From contig CAWFXV010000030.1 of the NCBI GenBank assembly GCA_963819885.1, positions 310,001 through 374,000 of the forward strand: DNA of 64,000 bases, written 5' to 3'. The position numbers and the translations under genes were made by a program. Shown in pieces: positions 42,738 to 51,933 of this stretch. The DNA is from JACVRX01 sp963819885 (GTDB lineage Bacteria > Actinomycetota > Actinomycetes > Jiangellales > Jiangellaceae). How positions within the stretch are numbered: the stretch's first letter is position 1; the number at the start of each line of letters is the position of its first letter. The notes beneath the pieces are model-generated. The model did not search any database. It saw only the letters and a program-made list of their open reading frames with translations, and was not told the DNA's origin.

Positions 42738-44670
42738 TCAATCAAGATTCTCGATCGGAATCTTCGCGATATCGTCGGCTACCTCGAACCCGAACACGCG
42801 CGAATAGAAGTACAGCTCAGCCTCGATCGCCCGCTGGATGTTCTCCGACTTCCGGAAGCCGTGCTGCTCGCCTTCGAACGTCACATAGGCAGCCGGCAGG
42901 CCCTTGTCTCGGACAGCGACGAACATCGCCTCGGACTGGTTCGGCGGCACCACGGGATCGTCGAGACCTTGCAGCAAGATCAGCGGTACTGAGATCCGAC
43001 CCGTGAAATGGATCGGCGAGCGTTCGACGTACAGGTCGCGGCGATCCGGGTACGGCCCGATCAGCTTGTCCAGGTAGCGCGACTCGAACTTGTGGGTGTC
43101 CCTCGCCAGCGCTTCGGCGTCGCTGACGCCGAAATAGCTTGCGCCCGCTTTGAACGCGTCGCGGAACGTGAGCGCGCACAACGTCGTGTATCCGCCCGCG
43201 CTACCGCCGGTGATCGCCATGCGATCTCGGTCCACCAAGTCCTGCTCGATGAGGTGGCGCGTGCCGTTGACACAGTCGTCCACATCCACGATCCCCCACC
43301 GCCCCGCCAGTCGCTCCCGGTAGGTCCGGCCGTAGCCGGTGCTGCCGCCATAGTTGACGTCGAGCACGGCAAAGCCGCGGCTGGTCCAGTATTGGATCGG
43401 CAAGCTCAGCGCGTCAGAAGCCGCTGCGGTCGGTCCGCCATGACTCATGGCGATCAGTGGCGGGCGTTCGCCGGGCGGAGCGGTGTAGTCCTGGTTCTTC
43501 GGTGGATAGAAGAACGCGTGTGAAGTCAGACCGTCCTCGGTGGGGAACTCGATCGGCTGCGCGACGGATACATAGCCCAGATCTATGACGAGTTCGCTGG
43601 ATATCCGTACTGTCGTGAACGCGCCGCCGGCGGGATCCCATTGCACGACTGCGGAGAACTCCGTGGGTGACCCGGCGACGAAGGTGACGCCTCCCGAATG
43701 TCCTCCGACGCTGCCGATGGCGCTGCAATGATGCCTGAACCTCGCGTAACTCACGGGTCTGCGTGTTCAGCTCCGCCAGCCGTGACATTCCCTCCTGTAC
43801 AACGGCGCAGGCGATCGAGGAGGGTCCGAAAAACGCGTAGGAGCTCTGCCCGAACTCCCATTGCGGCTCGCTGAACTCGGCGTGCACCGGATACAGCGCT
43901 TCTGTCCGGTCATCCGCCAGGCGATACAGGTTCCACCACCCGGTCCGATCGGAACTGAAGTGCAGCACGCCATCCGGCGACCATTCCGGCTGAACGATCG
44001 AGTCGTGGTCACCTCCCGCCACCCGCCGGTGGTCAATCAGCGATCCGTCGGCCGCCACGTCGGCCAGCCACAGCTCCGTGCCGTCCCACGGCATGTTGGG
44101 GTGATCCCAGGCCAGCCACGCCAACTGCCTGCCGTCCGGGTCGAGGCGTGGCGTCGAGTAGAAGTCGCGTCCGCTGACCAGGACCTGCCCACCGGCATCG
44201 TCGCCGGTGCAATCCACACTCACCAGGGCGTTGACAGCCTCACCCGGGGGCGTGTGATCCTCACGCACACAGATCAACCGGTTGCGGGAGACATCGACAA
44301 CGGCGTCGGCATACCGCAGTTTCGCCGCTGATTCCGGCGTGATCGGGACCGGCTCACCAGGGTCGGCCAGGCGATACAACCGTTGGTCAGCGAAGTTGGC
44401 GTAGTAGACGATGCCGGCGTCGACCACATAGGCACCGCCGCCGTACTCGTGCACGCGCGTGCGCACGTCGTGTGGGGACGGGACGACGTCGGTCATCTCG
44501 CCACCGCGCCAACGCATCAGCGCATTGCGACCGCCTTCGGCCGGTCGACTCTCGACCCAGTAGACGTCATCGCCGTCCAGTGAAACCTGGTCCAGGCGTC
44601 TATCACCTGCGGCGATGAGTTCGGCAGTGATAGGTGACTTCCAGGTGCCGTATGGAGCAGTAACGGTCAC
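42738..44670 (-). pseudogene. S9-family (prolyl oligopeptidase-type) peptidase, frameshifted
   Basis: The N-terminal beta-propeller is read from the GTG at 44670 (VTAPYGTWKSPITAELIAAGDRRLDQVSLDG) to NTQTRELREV near 43735. The alpha/beta-hydrolase half continues in another frame (GVTFVAGSPTEFSAVV to the stop at 42738). That half has the nucleophile Ser in ITGGSAGGYTTLCAL, Asp in LQGLDDPVVPPNQ and His in FEGEQHGFRKSEN, so the catalytic domain is intact. A one-base insertion (or two-base deletion) near 43715-43745 separates the halves. It starts seven bases after the imuB stop, so it would sit in the SOS operon. An ATG at 43754 could allow separate translation of the hydrolase half. Confidence 0.82.
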
Positions 44671-44677
44671 GTCCGGA

Positions 44678-46231
44678 TCATACGTAGCTCGCTTCGACCT
44701 GCCACCGGCCGCGATCCAGGACCAGCAGCCACGCCCGACCATCTGCAGTCGTCATCTGAAAGCGGACGCGCCGGTGGGCGAGCTCGTCGTCCCACCAATG
44801 CTCGACCGACGGCCATGGGCCGGTCCAGCCGATCACTGCCAGCGTCGGACCCCCGGATACCGACAACGCAGCTGGCACAGACGAGACCTCACAGCGCCCA
44901 CTGACCGTCACCGGCCGGCCATCTGTGTCGGTGACCGAAGCGGGAACTGGTGACGGAGGCACGACGGCAGGTGCCGGCTCGGGCACTCGGCCCGGCCACG
45001 GTCCGTCGGCAGGCAGACGTGGCTCGAGCCGGTCTCCCCACGGCACCCGCAGCACCTGCTCACCTGGACCCCGGCCGCCGGCCAACACTGGAGTTGTCAC
45101 TGCGGTATGGCCGAGCATCGCCTGCACTCGGCTGGCCGCACGGTCGATCCGGTCGTCGGCCACCCCGGGCCCCCACAGAGCGAGCTGCCGGCCACTGCCG
45201 TGAACCAATTGGTCCGGGGCCAGCCGCAGCAACACCACGCCGCCGACCAAGGCCTCGGCAGAGCCCGGCTCGTCGACCCGCCACGCGTCGAGCTGCCAGC
45301 GCACCCGCTCGGCCACCGCGGCCGAGGACAACAGTCCGTCATGCCGCCACAGTCGCGACCGGCTTCGCCCGTCCTCGGTCGTCACCCCCACCTCGACCCT
45401 GACACAGGAGAGCCCGCGGGCAGCGAGATTCGCGTGCAACTCGTCGGCCAGGCTCTTGGCGGCGAACACCACCGGCTCGGACTGCTCGATCGGCGGGTCG
45501 AGCTTCAGGATCGCAGCCAGATCCTCGCCCGGTGCACGGGTCGCCGGAGGTCTCGGTTCGCGACCGCTGGCCAGCCGATGCGCGACCGCGGCGTCGACCC
45601 CGAATCGGGTCAAGACGTCTCCCGGCGGCAGCGCCGCGAACTGGCCGAGAGTCCGGATACCCAACCGATGCAACAGCCCCACCAGCTCCAGCTGGTCAGG
45701 GAGAACCCGCACGACACCCAACGCGGACAGCGGGTGCGGGGCGAGGAACCGGGCGGTGTCACCGGTGCGAACCACGGTTCCGGATGGCTCCACCCGCGCC
45801 GCCAGTACCGCCGCGAACACACCGTCGGCAACCCCGACTGCACACTCGAAACCCCGAGATGTCACTGCCTGGCCGACGAGATCGACCAGCGCCTGCTCGC
45901 CACCGAAGTACCGCGCCGGCCCTCGAGCGGGCACCGCGCACAGCCCAGGCCGCACCACCTCGACCCGCGGACAGAACGACTCGACGACCGACGCCACCTG
46001 TTCGAAGCACCGGGCCTGGATCTGCGGCTCCTCCGCGTGCACCGCAAGACCCGGGCAGTGTCGCTGGGCGTCACGCAGCCGCTGGCCTCGCCGGACGCCG
46101 GACTCGCGAGCGGCCGCCGTACATGCCGTGATCCGGCCGCCTGCCACCACCGCGACCGGGGTATCCGCGTCAGCACCGACGGCGATCACCGGCCAGTCCG
46201 GGCACCACACCACCAGCGTCCGGGTGCTCAT
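44678..46231 (-). CDS. imuB: ImuB, Y-family polymerase-like mutasome protein
   Basis: A catalytically dead Y-family homologue that bridges DnaE2, ImuA' and the beta clamp. It opens STRTLVVWCPDWPVIAVG, where active polymerases have the metal-binding Asp pair. The palm and finger sequences (AARESGVRRGQRLRDAQRHCPG; FECAVGVADGVFAA; HRLGIRTLGQFAALPPGDV) and the little-finger and C-terminal extension follow. The C-terminus RGRWQVEASYV is conserved enough that a second copy is recognisable at 41202. I use the ATG at 46231, which overlaps the imuA' stop (ATGA), giving 517 residues; the frame is open to 46300. Co-transcribed with imuA' under a LexA box. Confidence 0.93.
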   Translation of the reverse strand: MSTRTLVVWCPDWPVIAVGADADTPVAVVAGGRITACTAAARESGVRRGQRLRDAQRHCPGLAVHAEEPQIQARCFEQVASVVESFCPRVEVVRPGLCAVPARGPARYFGGEQALVDLVGQAVTSRGFECAVGVADGVFAAVLAARVEPSGTVVRTGDTARFLAPHPLSALGVVRVLPDQLELVGLLHRLGIRTLGQFAALPPGDVLTRFGVDAAVAHRLASGREPRPPATRAPGEDLAAILKLDPPIEQSEPVVFAAKSLADELHANLAARGLSCVRVEVGVTTEDGRSRSRLWRHDGLLSSAAVAERVRWQLDAWRVDEPGSAEALVGGVVLLRLAPDQLVHGSGRQLALWGPGVADDRIDRAASRVQAMLGHTAVTTPVLAGGRGPGEQVLRVPWGDRLEPRLPADGPWPGRVPEPAPAVVPPSPVPASVTDTDGRPVTVSGRCEVSSVPAALSVSGGPTLAVIGWTGPWPSVEHWWDDELAHRRVRFQMTTADGRAWLLVLDRGRWQVEASYV

Positions 46232-46848
46232 CCGGCTTCCTCGACCGGAACGAGATCGGCTGGGCCGACCATGCCGTCCGGACCTGGCAACCACAGCCAT
46301 GCCGTCCGAGGCGGGCCCTTCCCCTCGACCACCACCTGGACCCGGCGTCCGCGCAGATGTCCGTGCCCGTCAGAGAGGCCGGTCCACAGCGACGACGCCA
46401 CCCGCAACCGCAGGTGCGCTCCCTCCCAGGGACCGGTCACCACCAAGACGGCGCCATGGCGGCGAGCGTGTGCGGTCAGCCTTCGTACCTGAACCGCCGA
46501 CGGGTTCACTGGTGGGCGGAGTAGTACCAGCTCGACCGCACCGAGCATGGTGGCAACGACCTCTGGCCATCGCTCCCCCGCCTCGTCGACCAGCAGCAGC
46601 CGTTGTGGATCCACCCCCATCGCGACCCCCGCCAGCACCCCGAGATCCGGCATACCGACGGCCGCGCACCAGGCCCCATCTGCTGATACTCCAGCCGCCA
46701 GCGCCGTGGCCAGCGCTCCGATGCCGTCGACCGACATCACCTGGCCGCGGCGCAGCCCGGGCAATACACCGCGCAACGCCGGGAGCACCGGCAGCAGGTC
46801 GGGCTCCGCGACAACGGCGTCGGGAGTCGGAGCCAGCAGTGCGGTCAC
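46228..46848 (-). CDS. imuA': ImuA', RecA-fold-like mutasome accessory protein
   Basis: The first gene of the imuA'-imuB cassette, 206 residues. It is distantly RecA-like: RGQVMSVDGIGALATALAAGVSADGAWCAAVGMPDLGVLAGVAMGVDPQRLLLVDEAGERWPEVVATMLGAVELVLL follows the fold of RecA's core but without a proper Walker A (GIGALATA in its place). ImuA' is needed with ImuB and DnaE2 for damage-induced mutagenesis in mycobacteria. Start uncertain: the GTG at 46848 fits a TTGACT (46878-46883) - 17 bp - GACAGT promoter, while a TTG at 46866 inside the LexA box would give MFDS-, as in the HNH gene. The gene is identified mainly by context and length. Confidence 0.85.
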   Translation of the reverse strand: MTALLAPTPDAVVAEPDLLPVLPALRGVLPGLRRGQVMSVDGIGALATALAAGVSADGAWCAAVGMPDLGVLAGVAMGVDPQRLLLVDEAGERWPEVVATMLGAVELVLLRPPVNPSAVQVRRLTAHARRHGAVLVVTGPWEGAHLRLRVASSLWTGLSDGHGHLRGRRVQVVVEGKGPPRTAWLWLPGPDGMVGPADLVPVEEAG

Positions 46849-46858
46849 TGCTCCACTG

Positions 46859-46874
46859 TCGAACAAATGTTCGA
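46859..46874. promoter_or_regulatory. LexA (SOS) box at the start of imuA'
   Basis: TCGAACAAATGTTCGA matches TCGAAC-N4-GTTCGA exactly. It lies four bases from TTGACT (46878-46883, read on the minus strand), within the spacer of the probable promoter, so LexA binding would block imuA'-imuB. Confidence 0.92.
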
Positions 46875-46907
46875 CTCAGTCAAGCGCCATGGTGCACGGC
46901 CGTCCGA

Positions 46908-47342
46908 CTACGTGTCGGCAACGAAGATGCAGAACGGATGTCCGGCAGGATCGGCGTAGACGCGTAGGGGCTCCTCGGGATCGTCGGAGCGGTCGTAGAG
47001 CAGTCGGGCACCGAGAGCCAATGCCTGCTCGTGCTGGAGGTCGAGCTCCGCTGCCGTCGGCACCGTCAGATCCAGATGCAGCTGCTGTGGGATCGGACCC
47101 TCCGGCCAGGTCGCCGCCGGCAACACTGCGACCTGTTGGAACGCCAGGCAGGGGTTCCCGGCGGCGTCCCGCAGGCACAACCAGTCCTGACCCACCGGGT
47201 CTGGCTCACCGGGAGCGGGCGGCTCATCCCCGGGCCGGTACTTCAGGTCCAACAGTTGGCGGTAGAACTCCGCCAGCAGTCGCGCATCGGTGCAGTCGAG
47301 GACGACCTGCCGAAGCTGCGGGAATCCTTGCTCCGCAAGCAC
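46908..47342 (-). CDS. VOC-family protein (glyoxalase/bleomycin-resistance fold)
   Basis: A two-module VOC protein: LRQVVLDCTDARLLAEFYRQLLDL at the start, DWLCLRDAAGNPCLAFQQV, then IPQQLHLDLTVPTAAELDLQHEQALALGARLL and ADPAGHPFCIFVAD. It is of the DUF/glyoxalase_6 type common in actinomycetes; some act on lipids or antibiotics, but no function is assigned here. The GTG at 47342 has GGAGG five bases upstream (144 residues); a GTG at 47369 is less likely. Confidence 0.85.
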   Translation of the reverse strand: MLAEQGFPQLRQVVLDCTDARLLAEFYRQLLDLKYRPGDEPPAPGEPDPVGQDWLCLRDAAGNPCLAFQQVAVLPAATWPEGPIPQQLHLDLTVPTAAELDLQHEQALALGARLLYDRSDDPEEPLRVYADPAGHPFCIFVADT

Positions 47343-47371
47343 AGGGCCTCCTTCATGTCGACCCGTCACAG

Positions 47372-47377
47372 TACGCT
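47372..47377 (+). promoter_or_regulatory. -10 hexamer TACGCT before the small membrane gene
   Basis: TACGCT (TANNNT) is followed by six bases and the ATG at 47384. The transcript is probably leaderless. No -35 is obvious. Confidence 0.4.
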
Positions 47378-47383
47378 CGTCCC

Positions 47384-47662
47384 ATGGGCGTGCTCGTCAG
47401 CCTCGCGACCGTCTTGGCGGTGCCAACAGATCTGCCTGGCGGCACGACGGCAGCCCTCGCTGTGGCCGCGCTGGCGGCCGTGACCGCGGTCCTGCTGGCG
47501 GTCGCCTCGCAGGCGGCACAACCACCTCGACTGTCCTGGCCCGCCCTTCGTGCGGCCACTCGTCAGCGGTCTGAGCAGACGATCTTCCTCCGGTTGCGCG
47601 ACCCGGACGCAGCCGGGCGACCGCAACCGCGTGCACCAGCGGCTCAGCCCACGGCCGGGTAG
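47384..47662 (+). CDS. Small membrane protein upstream of YidC-like gene (DUF6412-like)
   Basis: 92 residues with one or two hydrophobic segments (LVSLATVLAVPTDLPGG and TTAALAVAALAAVTAVLLAVASQ) and a basic tail LSWPALRAATRQRSEQTIFLRLRDPDAAGRPQPRAP. The tail motif IFLRLRDPDAAG-P-PRAP and the position before a YidC/Oxa1 gene match the DUF6412 proteins of actinomycetes. Function unknown; it may assist membrane insertion. Confidence 0.75.
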   Translation: MGVLVSLATVLAVPTDLPGGTTAALAVAALAAVTAVLLAVASQAAQPPRLSWPALRAATRQRSEQTIFLRLRDPDAAGRPQPRAPAAQPTAG

Positions 47663-47723
47663 GGCTTTCACCCCTCACTCGTGCCGTCTCGTCGACCGTT
47701 TTCCATCCGACGAGGGGCCGACC

Positions 47724-48425
47724 ATGTATTCCTTTCCTCCTATCGCGGCCGCGATCGGTGTGTTACACACCGTCGTCGCCGGCCTGGTGTCACTGCTCGA
47801 CCCGTTTCTCGGTGCAGCCAGCGCAACGGCGGCAATCGTCGCCCTGGTCGTGGCCATTCGTGCGCTGCTGCTTCCGCTCGGCTATGCCCAGGTTCGCGCC
47901 GAACAGACCCGGACCCGGTTGGCGCCGAAGGTGCGGGAGATCCAGCGCAAGTACCGAAACGATCCCGAGCGGCTACAGCGCGAGCTGGCCGCGTTCTATG
48001 CGCGCGAGCAGACGACCCCGTTGGCCGGCTGCCTGCCCGCTCTGGCCCAGGCTCCCGTCTTCACCGTGCTGTACGGGCTGTTCCTCGTCCAGGAGGTCGA
48101 GGGAGAGCCCAACGGCCTGCTCGGCCATGAATTGGCCGGGGTGTCGCTCGGGTCTCGACTCGCGGATATGGCTGCCGATCCGCACGTCCTGGTCTTCGCC
48201 GCACTCCTCGCACTGCTCGCGCTGGTGGCCTGGGCGACCCGACGGATCACGCCGAGGATCGACACACCGGGAGCGGGGCTGATCCGCTGGCTGCCGTTCG
48301 GGACACTTGCCATCGCGGCGTTCGTGCCGCTGGCCGCCGGGATCTATCTGCTCGCCAGCACTGCGTGGACGGTCGGCGAACGTGTCGTGCTGCGTCGGAT
48401 CGTGGCCGGCAAGGGTGCCGGCTAG
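47724..48425 (+). CDS. YidC/Oxa1-family membrane protein insertase (short, YidC2-like)
   Basis: About five hydrophobic segments: the N-terminal helix AAIGVLHTVVAGLVSLLDPFLG, then TAAIVALVVAIRALLLPLGYAQVR, the cytoplasmic loop with KVREIQRKYRNDPERLQRELAAFY, and PLAGCLPALAQAPVFTVLYGLFL as the core insertase motif. The C-terminal helices follow. It lacks the lipoprotein or large periplasmic domain of housekeeping YidC. The basic hydrophilic-groove residue is visible in the helix VAIRALL. Length 233. It is a second, accessory insertase; substrates unknown. Confidence 0.87.
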   Translation: MYSFPPIAAAIGVLHTVVAGLVSLLDPFLGAASATAAIVALVVAIRALLLPLGYAQVRAEQTRTRLAPKVREIQRKYRNDPERLQRELAAFYAREQTTPLAGCLPALAQAPVFTVLYGLFLVQEVEGEPNGLLGHELAGVSLGSRLADMAADPHVLVFAALLALLALVAWATRRITPRIDTPGAGLIRWLPFGTLAIAAFVPLAAGIYLLASTAWTVGERVVLRRIVAGKGAG

Positions 48426-48727
48426 CTCTCCGGCGGTGACTGTTTCTGCCGACGCCCGGTCGCCTGCTCCCAGGCCGTGAGCTGCCGCTCGAGCGCCTTC
48501 ATGATCTCGAACACCTGACTCGGCGGCACTCTGACCCGGGACACGATCTGGGCCTGGGCGGTCGTTACCTTCGTGCCGTCGTCTCCTTCGACGAGGGTCG
48601 GCGGGCGAGCCAGCGCGGCGAAGTCGAACGTGAAGACGTCATTGGTGTGCCAGACGCTGACGAAGTCCGCGTACACACCAGGGACCTGCTCGTCGGGCAT
48701 CGACACACGCATCTGCGGCTGGGTCAT
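48422..48727 (-). CDS. DUF3467 domain protein
   Basis: 101 residues: GVYADFVSVWHTNDVFTFDFAAL followed by the later IVSRVRVPPSQVFEIMKALERQLTAWEQATG. The pattern GxYAdf...F.fDF...R...P...... matches DUF3467. No function is known. The stop overlaps the convergent yidC-like gene by four bases. Confidence 0.82.
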   Translation of the reverse strand: MTQPQMRVSMPDEQVPGVYADFVSVWHTNDVFTFDFAALARPPTLVEGDDGTKVTTAQAQIVSRVRVPPSQVFEIMKALERQLTAWEQATGRRQKQSPPES

Positions 48728-48901
48728 GGTCTAAGGATGGCCGCCCGAGGTCGGTCATGGTGCGATCGGGACGCGGGACTTGATGAGCGGGAGTTTGCCC
48801 ACCGCGGCTCATGTCGTGGAAGACGGGGTTGTGGCAGCAGTTGTATGCCGCGCTCAAGGCGGAGGCCATGCTGGCGGAAATAGGCGTCGCACCCCCGCCG
48901 T

Positions 48902-48907
48902 TAGAGT
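48902..48907 (+). promoter_or_regulatory. -10 hexamer TAGAGT before the prolyl oligopeptidase
   Basis: TAGAGT (TANNNT) is followed by seven bases and the GTG at 48915. It supports this start and a leaderless transcript. Confidence 0.35.
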
Positions 48908-48914
48908 CGCCGAC

Positions 48915-51002
48915 GTGACGTATCCGCCCGCGCCCCGTGGTGATGACGCCGACGTCTTGCACGGGGTCAGGGTCCCGGACCCATACCGTCGCCTGGAGGA
49001 TCCCTCCGACCCCGCGACGATCGAATGGTCACGCGCGCAGGCAGATCTGCTGGCGACACACCGGGCCACGTGGACAGATCGGCCCCGCTTTCGCGACCGG
49101 CTCGCCGAACTGCTCGCAGCGGGTTCGGTCAGCACGCCGGCGTGGCGGTACGAGCGGGCGTTCTTCACCCGACGAACAGCAGATCAGGAGCACGCGGTGC
49201 TGCTCACTATCGACTCGGACGCCACCGAACGCGTGCTGGTCGACCCGATCGTCGTCGACCCCAGCGGTGCAACGACGCTCGACGCGTGGCAGCCGTCACA
49301 GCAGGGTGACCTGCTCGCCTACCAGCTGTCTGTGGGCGGCACCGAGGAGTCGGTGCTCCGCGTGCTCGACGTTGTGAACGGCCAGGATGTCGACGGACCG
49401 ATCGACCGGGCGCGCTACTCCCCGGTTGCCTGGCTGCCCGATGGCAAGGCGTTTTACTACGTCCGCCGACTGCCTGCGGATGCAATACCTGCTGGTGAGG
49501 AGCAGTTCCACCGGCGGGTCTACCTGCACCGGCTCGGCACCGACCCCGGGCAGGACATCGAGCTGTTCGGCGGTGGGCTCTCGAAGACGAACTACTACGG
49601 CGTGCATGTCAGTCGTGACGGACGCTGGCTGGTCGTTACCGCCGCGGAAGGAACGGCACCGCGCAACGACGTGTGGCTCGCGGATCTTTCGGCTTCCACT
49701 CCAGAGGCGCCCCAGCTCGAGCCGGTCCAGGTCGGCGTCGATGCCAGGGCCTACCCGCACGTGGGCCGAGACGGACGACTGTACGTCTGGACCGACCGGG
49801 ACGCCTCGCGTGGTCGGCTCGCGGTCGCCGACCCGTCTCGACCCGGTCCGGAGACATGGCATGACCTGCTGCCCGAAGACCCCGAGGCCGTGCTCGAGGA
49901 TTATTCGATCCTCGACGATCTCGACCGGCCGGTGCTGCTGGCGAGCTGGACTCGACATGGGCTGTCCGAGCTCTCCGTCCACGACCTCAGTAGTGGGCAT
50001 CGCATGACGACGCTCGGTCTACCCGGTCTCGGCAGCATCGGCGGGCTGTCCGAACGCCCGGAGGGCGGACACGAGGCCTGGTTTGCCTACACCGATCACA
50101 CGACGCCCGTCGTCGTCCTGCATTACGACGGCAAGACGGCAGAGGTCGACACCTGGGCGCAGAGCCCTGGGGTGGTCACCGTCCCGAAGGTGCGCTCGAG
50201 GCAGGTCGTCTACCAGTCCGCGGACGGTACCGACGTCCGGATGATCATCCTCTCCCCTGGCACCGTCGTCGACAGGCCCGACCAGCCATCTTGGCGGCCG
50301 AGGCCCACGGTTCTGTATGGCTATGGCGGTTTCGGGCTCCCACTCACGCCTGCCTATTCGGCCAGCGTCCTGGCCTGGGTCGAGGCCGGCGGCGTGTGGG
50401 CGATCGCCGGCTTGCGTGGTGGAGGAGAAGAAGGCGAGGCCTGGCACCGGGTCGGGATGCGCGAGCACAAGCAGAACGTCTTCGACGACTTCCACGCCGC
50501 TGCGAGATACCTCGTCGACGAGGGCTGGACGACGCCGGAGCAGCTCGGGATCTCCGGCGGCTCCAACGGCGGGCTGCTCGTGGGCGCCGCGTTGACCCAG
50601 CACCCGGAGCTCTATCGGGCCGTGGTCTGCTCGGCGCCGCTGTTGGACATGGTCCGCTACGAGCAATTCGGGCTCGGCGCCACCTGGTCCGACGAGTACG
50701 GCAGCGCCGCCCTGCCCACCGAGCTGGGCTGGCTGCTCTCCTACTCGCCGTATCACCACGTCCGCGACGGGGTGGTCTATCCGGCGGTGCTGTTCACCGT
50801 CTTCGACGGCGACACGCGGGTGGACACCATGCACGCCCGGAAGATGTGCGCCGCCGTGCAGGCCGCCACGGCCGCCGACCCGGCGACGCGTCCCATCCTG
50901 CTGCGGGCGGAGGGGGACGTGGGGCACGGCGCCCGCGCGGTCTCCCGGACTGTGGAGCTCGCTGCCGACCAGCTTGGGTTTCTCTCCGCACACCTGGACT
51001 AA
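48915..51002 (+). CDS. Prolyl oligopeptidase family protein (S9A)
   Basis: The N-terminal propeller begins TYPPAPRGDDADVLHGVRVPDPYRRLEDP, a clear S9A start. The catalytic domain carries nucleophile Ser in ISGGSNGGLLVGAAL, Asp in FTVFDGDTRVDTMHA and His in GDVGHGARA. Length 695 from the GTG at 48915 is normal; the frame is open to 48780 but that part lacks similarity. It cleaves short proline-containing peptides, probably in the cytoplasm since no signal is seen. The mechanosensitive-channel gene starts 10 bases after its stop. Confidence 0.92.
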   Translation: MTYPPAPRGDDADVLHGVRVPDPYRRLEDPSDPATIEWSRAQADLLATHRATWTDRPRFRDRLAELLAAGSVSTPAWRYERAFFTRRTADQEHAVLLTIDSDATERVLVDPIVVDPSGATTLDAWQPSQQGDLLAYQLSVGGTEESVLRVLDVVNGQDVDGPIDRARYSPVAWLPDGKAFYYVRRLPADAIPAGEEQFHRRVYLHRLGTDPGQDIELFGGGLSKTNYYGVHVSRDGRWLVVTAAEGTAPRNDVWLADLSASTPEAPQLEPVQVGVDARAYPHVGRDGRLYVWTDRDASRGRLAVADPSRPGPETWHDLLPEDPEAVLEDYSILDDLDRPVLLASWTRHGLSELSVHDLSSGHRMTTLGLPGLGSIGGLSERPEGGHEAWFAYTDHTTPVVVLHYDGKTAEVDTWAQSPGVVTVPKVRSRQVVYQSADGTDVRMIILSPGTVVDRPDQPSWRPRPTVLYGYGGFGLPLTPAYSASVLAWVEAGGVWAIAGLRGGGEEGEAWHRVGMREHKQNVFDDFHAAARYLVDEGWTTPEQLGISGGSNGGLLVGAALTQHPELYRAVVCSAPLLDMVRYEQFGLGATWSDEYGSAALPTELGWLLSYSPYHHVRDGVVYPAVLFTVFDGDTRVDTMHARKMCAAVQAATAADPATRPILLRAEGDVGHGARAVSRTVELAADQLGFLSAHLD

Positions 51003-51012
51003 CGTTCGCACG

Positions 51013-51933
51013 ATGGTGCTGACCACGGGCACGCAGGACGGCGAGCAGCCCGAGCGGTTCAGCGAGGACTGGTGGGTCGACGTCCTGCTCGACAACCCCC
51101 TCAAGCTCGCCGGCTTGCTGCTGATTGCAATCCTGACGCGCTATCTGCTGCACCGACTCATCGACCGCGGCGTCGCGCGAGCAGCAGCAGCGGAACCGCC
51201 GGATCGGCTGCTCGGTTCGCGGCGGGCCGCCCGAGTGGTACTCGGCGGCACGGGGGTGTACTCCGAGCGCCGGGCGTTGCGGGCAGCCACCCTTGGATCG
51301 CTGCTGAAGAGCATCATCACGGTCACCATCGCCGTGATCGTGGTCGTCATGGCCATGGAGATCCTCGGCTACCCGATCGGGCCGCTGCTCGCGTCGGCCG
51401 GAATTCTCGGCGTCGCGCTCGGCTTCGGAGCGCAGAACCTCGTCAAGGACTTCCTTGGTGGCATCTTCATGCTTCTCGAAGATGAGTACGGCGTCGGCGA
51501 CGTCATCGACATGGGGCAGGCGAGCGGCACCGTGGAGGGAGTCGGGCTGCGAGTCACACGGCTACGGGCCGTCGACGGAACCGTCTGGTACGTGCGCAAC
51601 GGCGAAGTCGTCCGGGTCGGAAACTCGAGCCATGGATGGGCCAGGGCAGTGCTCGACGTGCCGGTTGCCTACGGCGAGGACAGCGAACGCGCGCGGGCGC
51701 TGATCGATCGTGTTGCGCGCGAACTCGCTGCCGATCCGGAGTGGAGCGAACATGTGCTCGAGGATCCCGAGGTCTGGGGCGTCGAGGACGTCCAAGCCGA
51801 CGCGTACCTGCTCCGCCTGGTCGTCAAGACCGAACCACTGCAGCAGTGGCCCGTCGCGAGGGAGCTCCGCGAGCGAATCATGCGTACGTTCGCCGCCGAA
51901 GGTGTGCCGATCTCCAGCGCCAGCCCAGGCTAA
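51013..51933 (+). CDS. MscS-family mechanosensitive ion channel
   Basis: The N-terminal helices (DVLLDNPLKLAGLLLIAILTRYLLHRLI and SLLKSIITVTIAVIVVVMAMEILG) lead to the pore helix GPLLASAGILGVALGFGAQNLVKDFLGGIFMLLEDEYGVGDVI, the MscS hallmark. Beta and C-terminal domains follow (GTVEGVGLRVTRLRAVDGTVWYVRNGEV). Length 306. TAACGT lies seven bases before the ATG at 51013, so it may also have its own leaderless promoter. Function: release of small solutes on hypo-osmotic shock. Convergent with the OsmC gene (4-base overlap of stops). Confidence 0.93.
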   Translation: MVLTTGTQDGEQPERFSEDWWVDVLLDNPLKLAGLLLIAILTRYLLHRLIDRGVARAAAAEPPDRLLGSRRAARVVLGGTGVYSERRALRAATLGSLLKSIITVTIAVIVVVMAMEILGYPIGPLLASAGILGVALGFGAQNLVKDFLGGIFMLLEDEYGVGDVIDMGQASGTVEGVGLRVTRLRAVDGTVWYVRNGEVVRVGNSSHGWARAVLDVPVAYGEDSERARALIDRVARELAADPEWSEHVLEDPEVWGVEDVQADAYLLRLVVKTEPLQQWPVARELRERIMRTFAAEGVPISSASPG

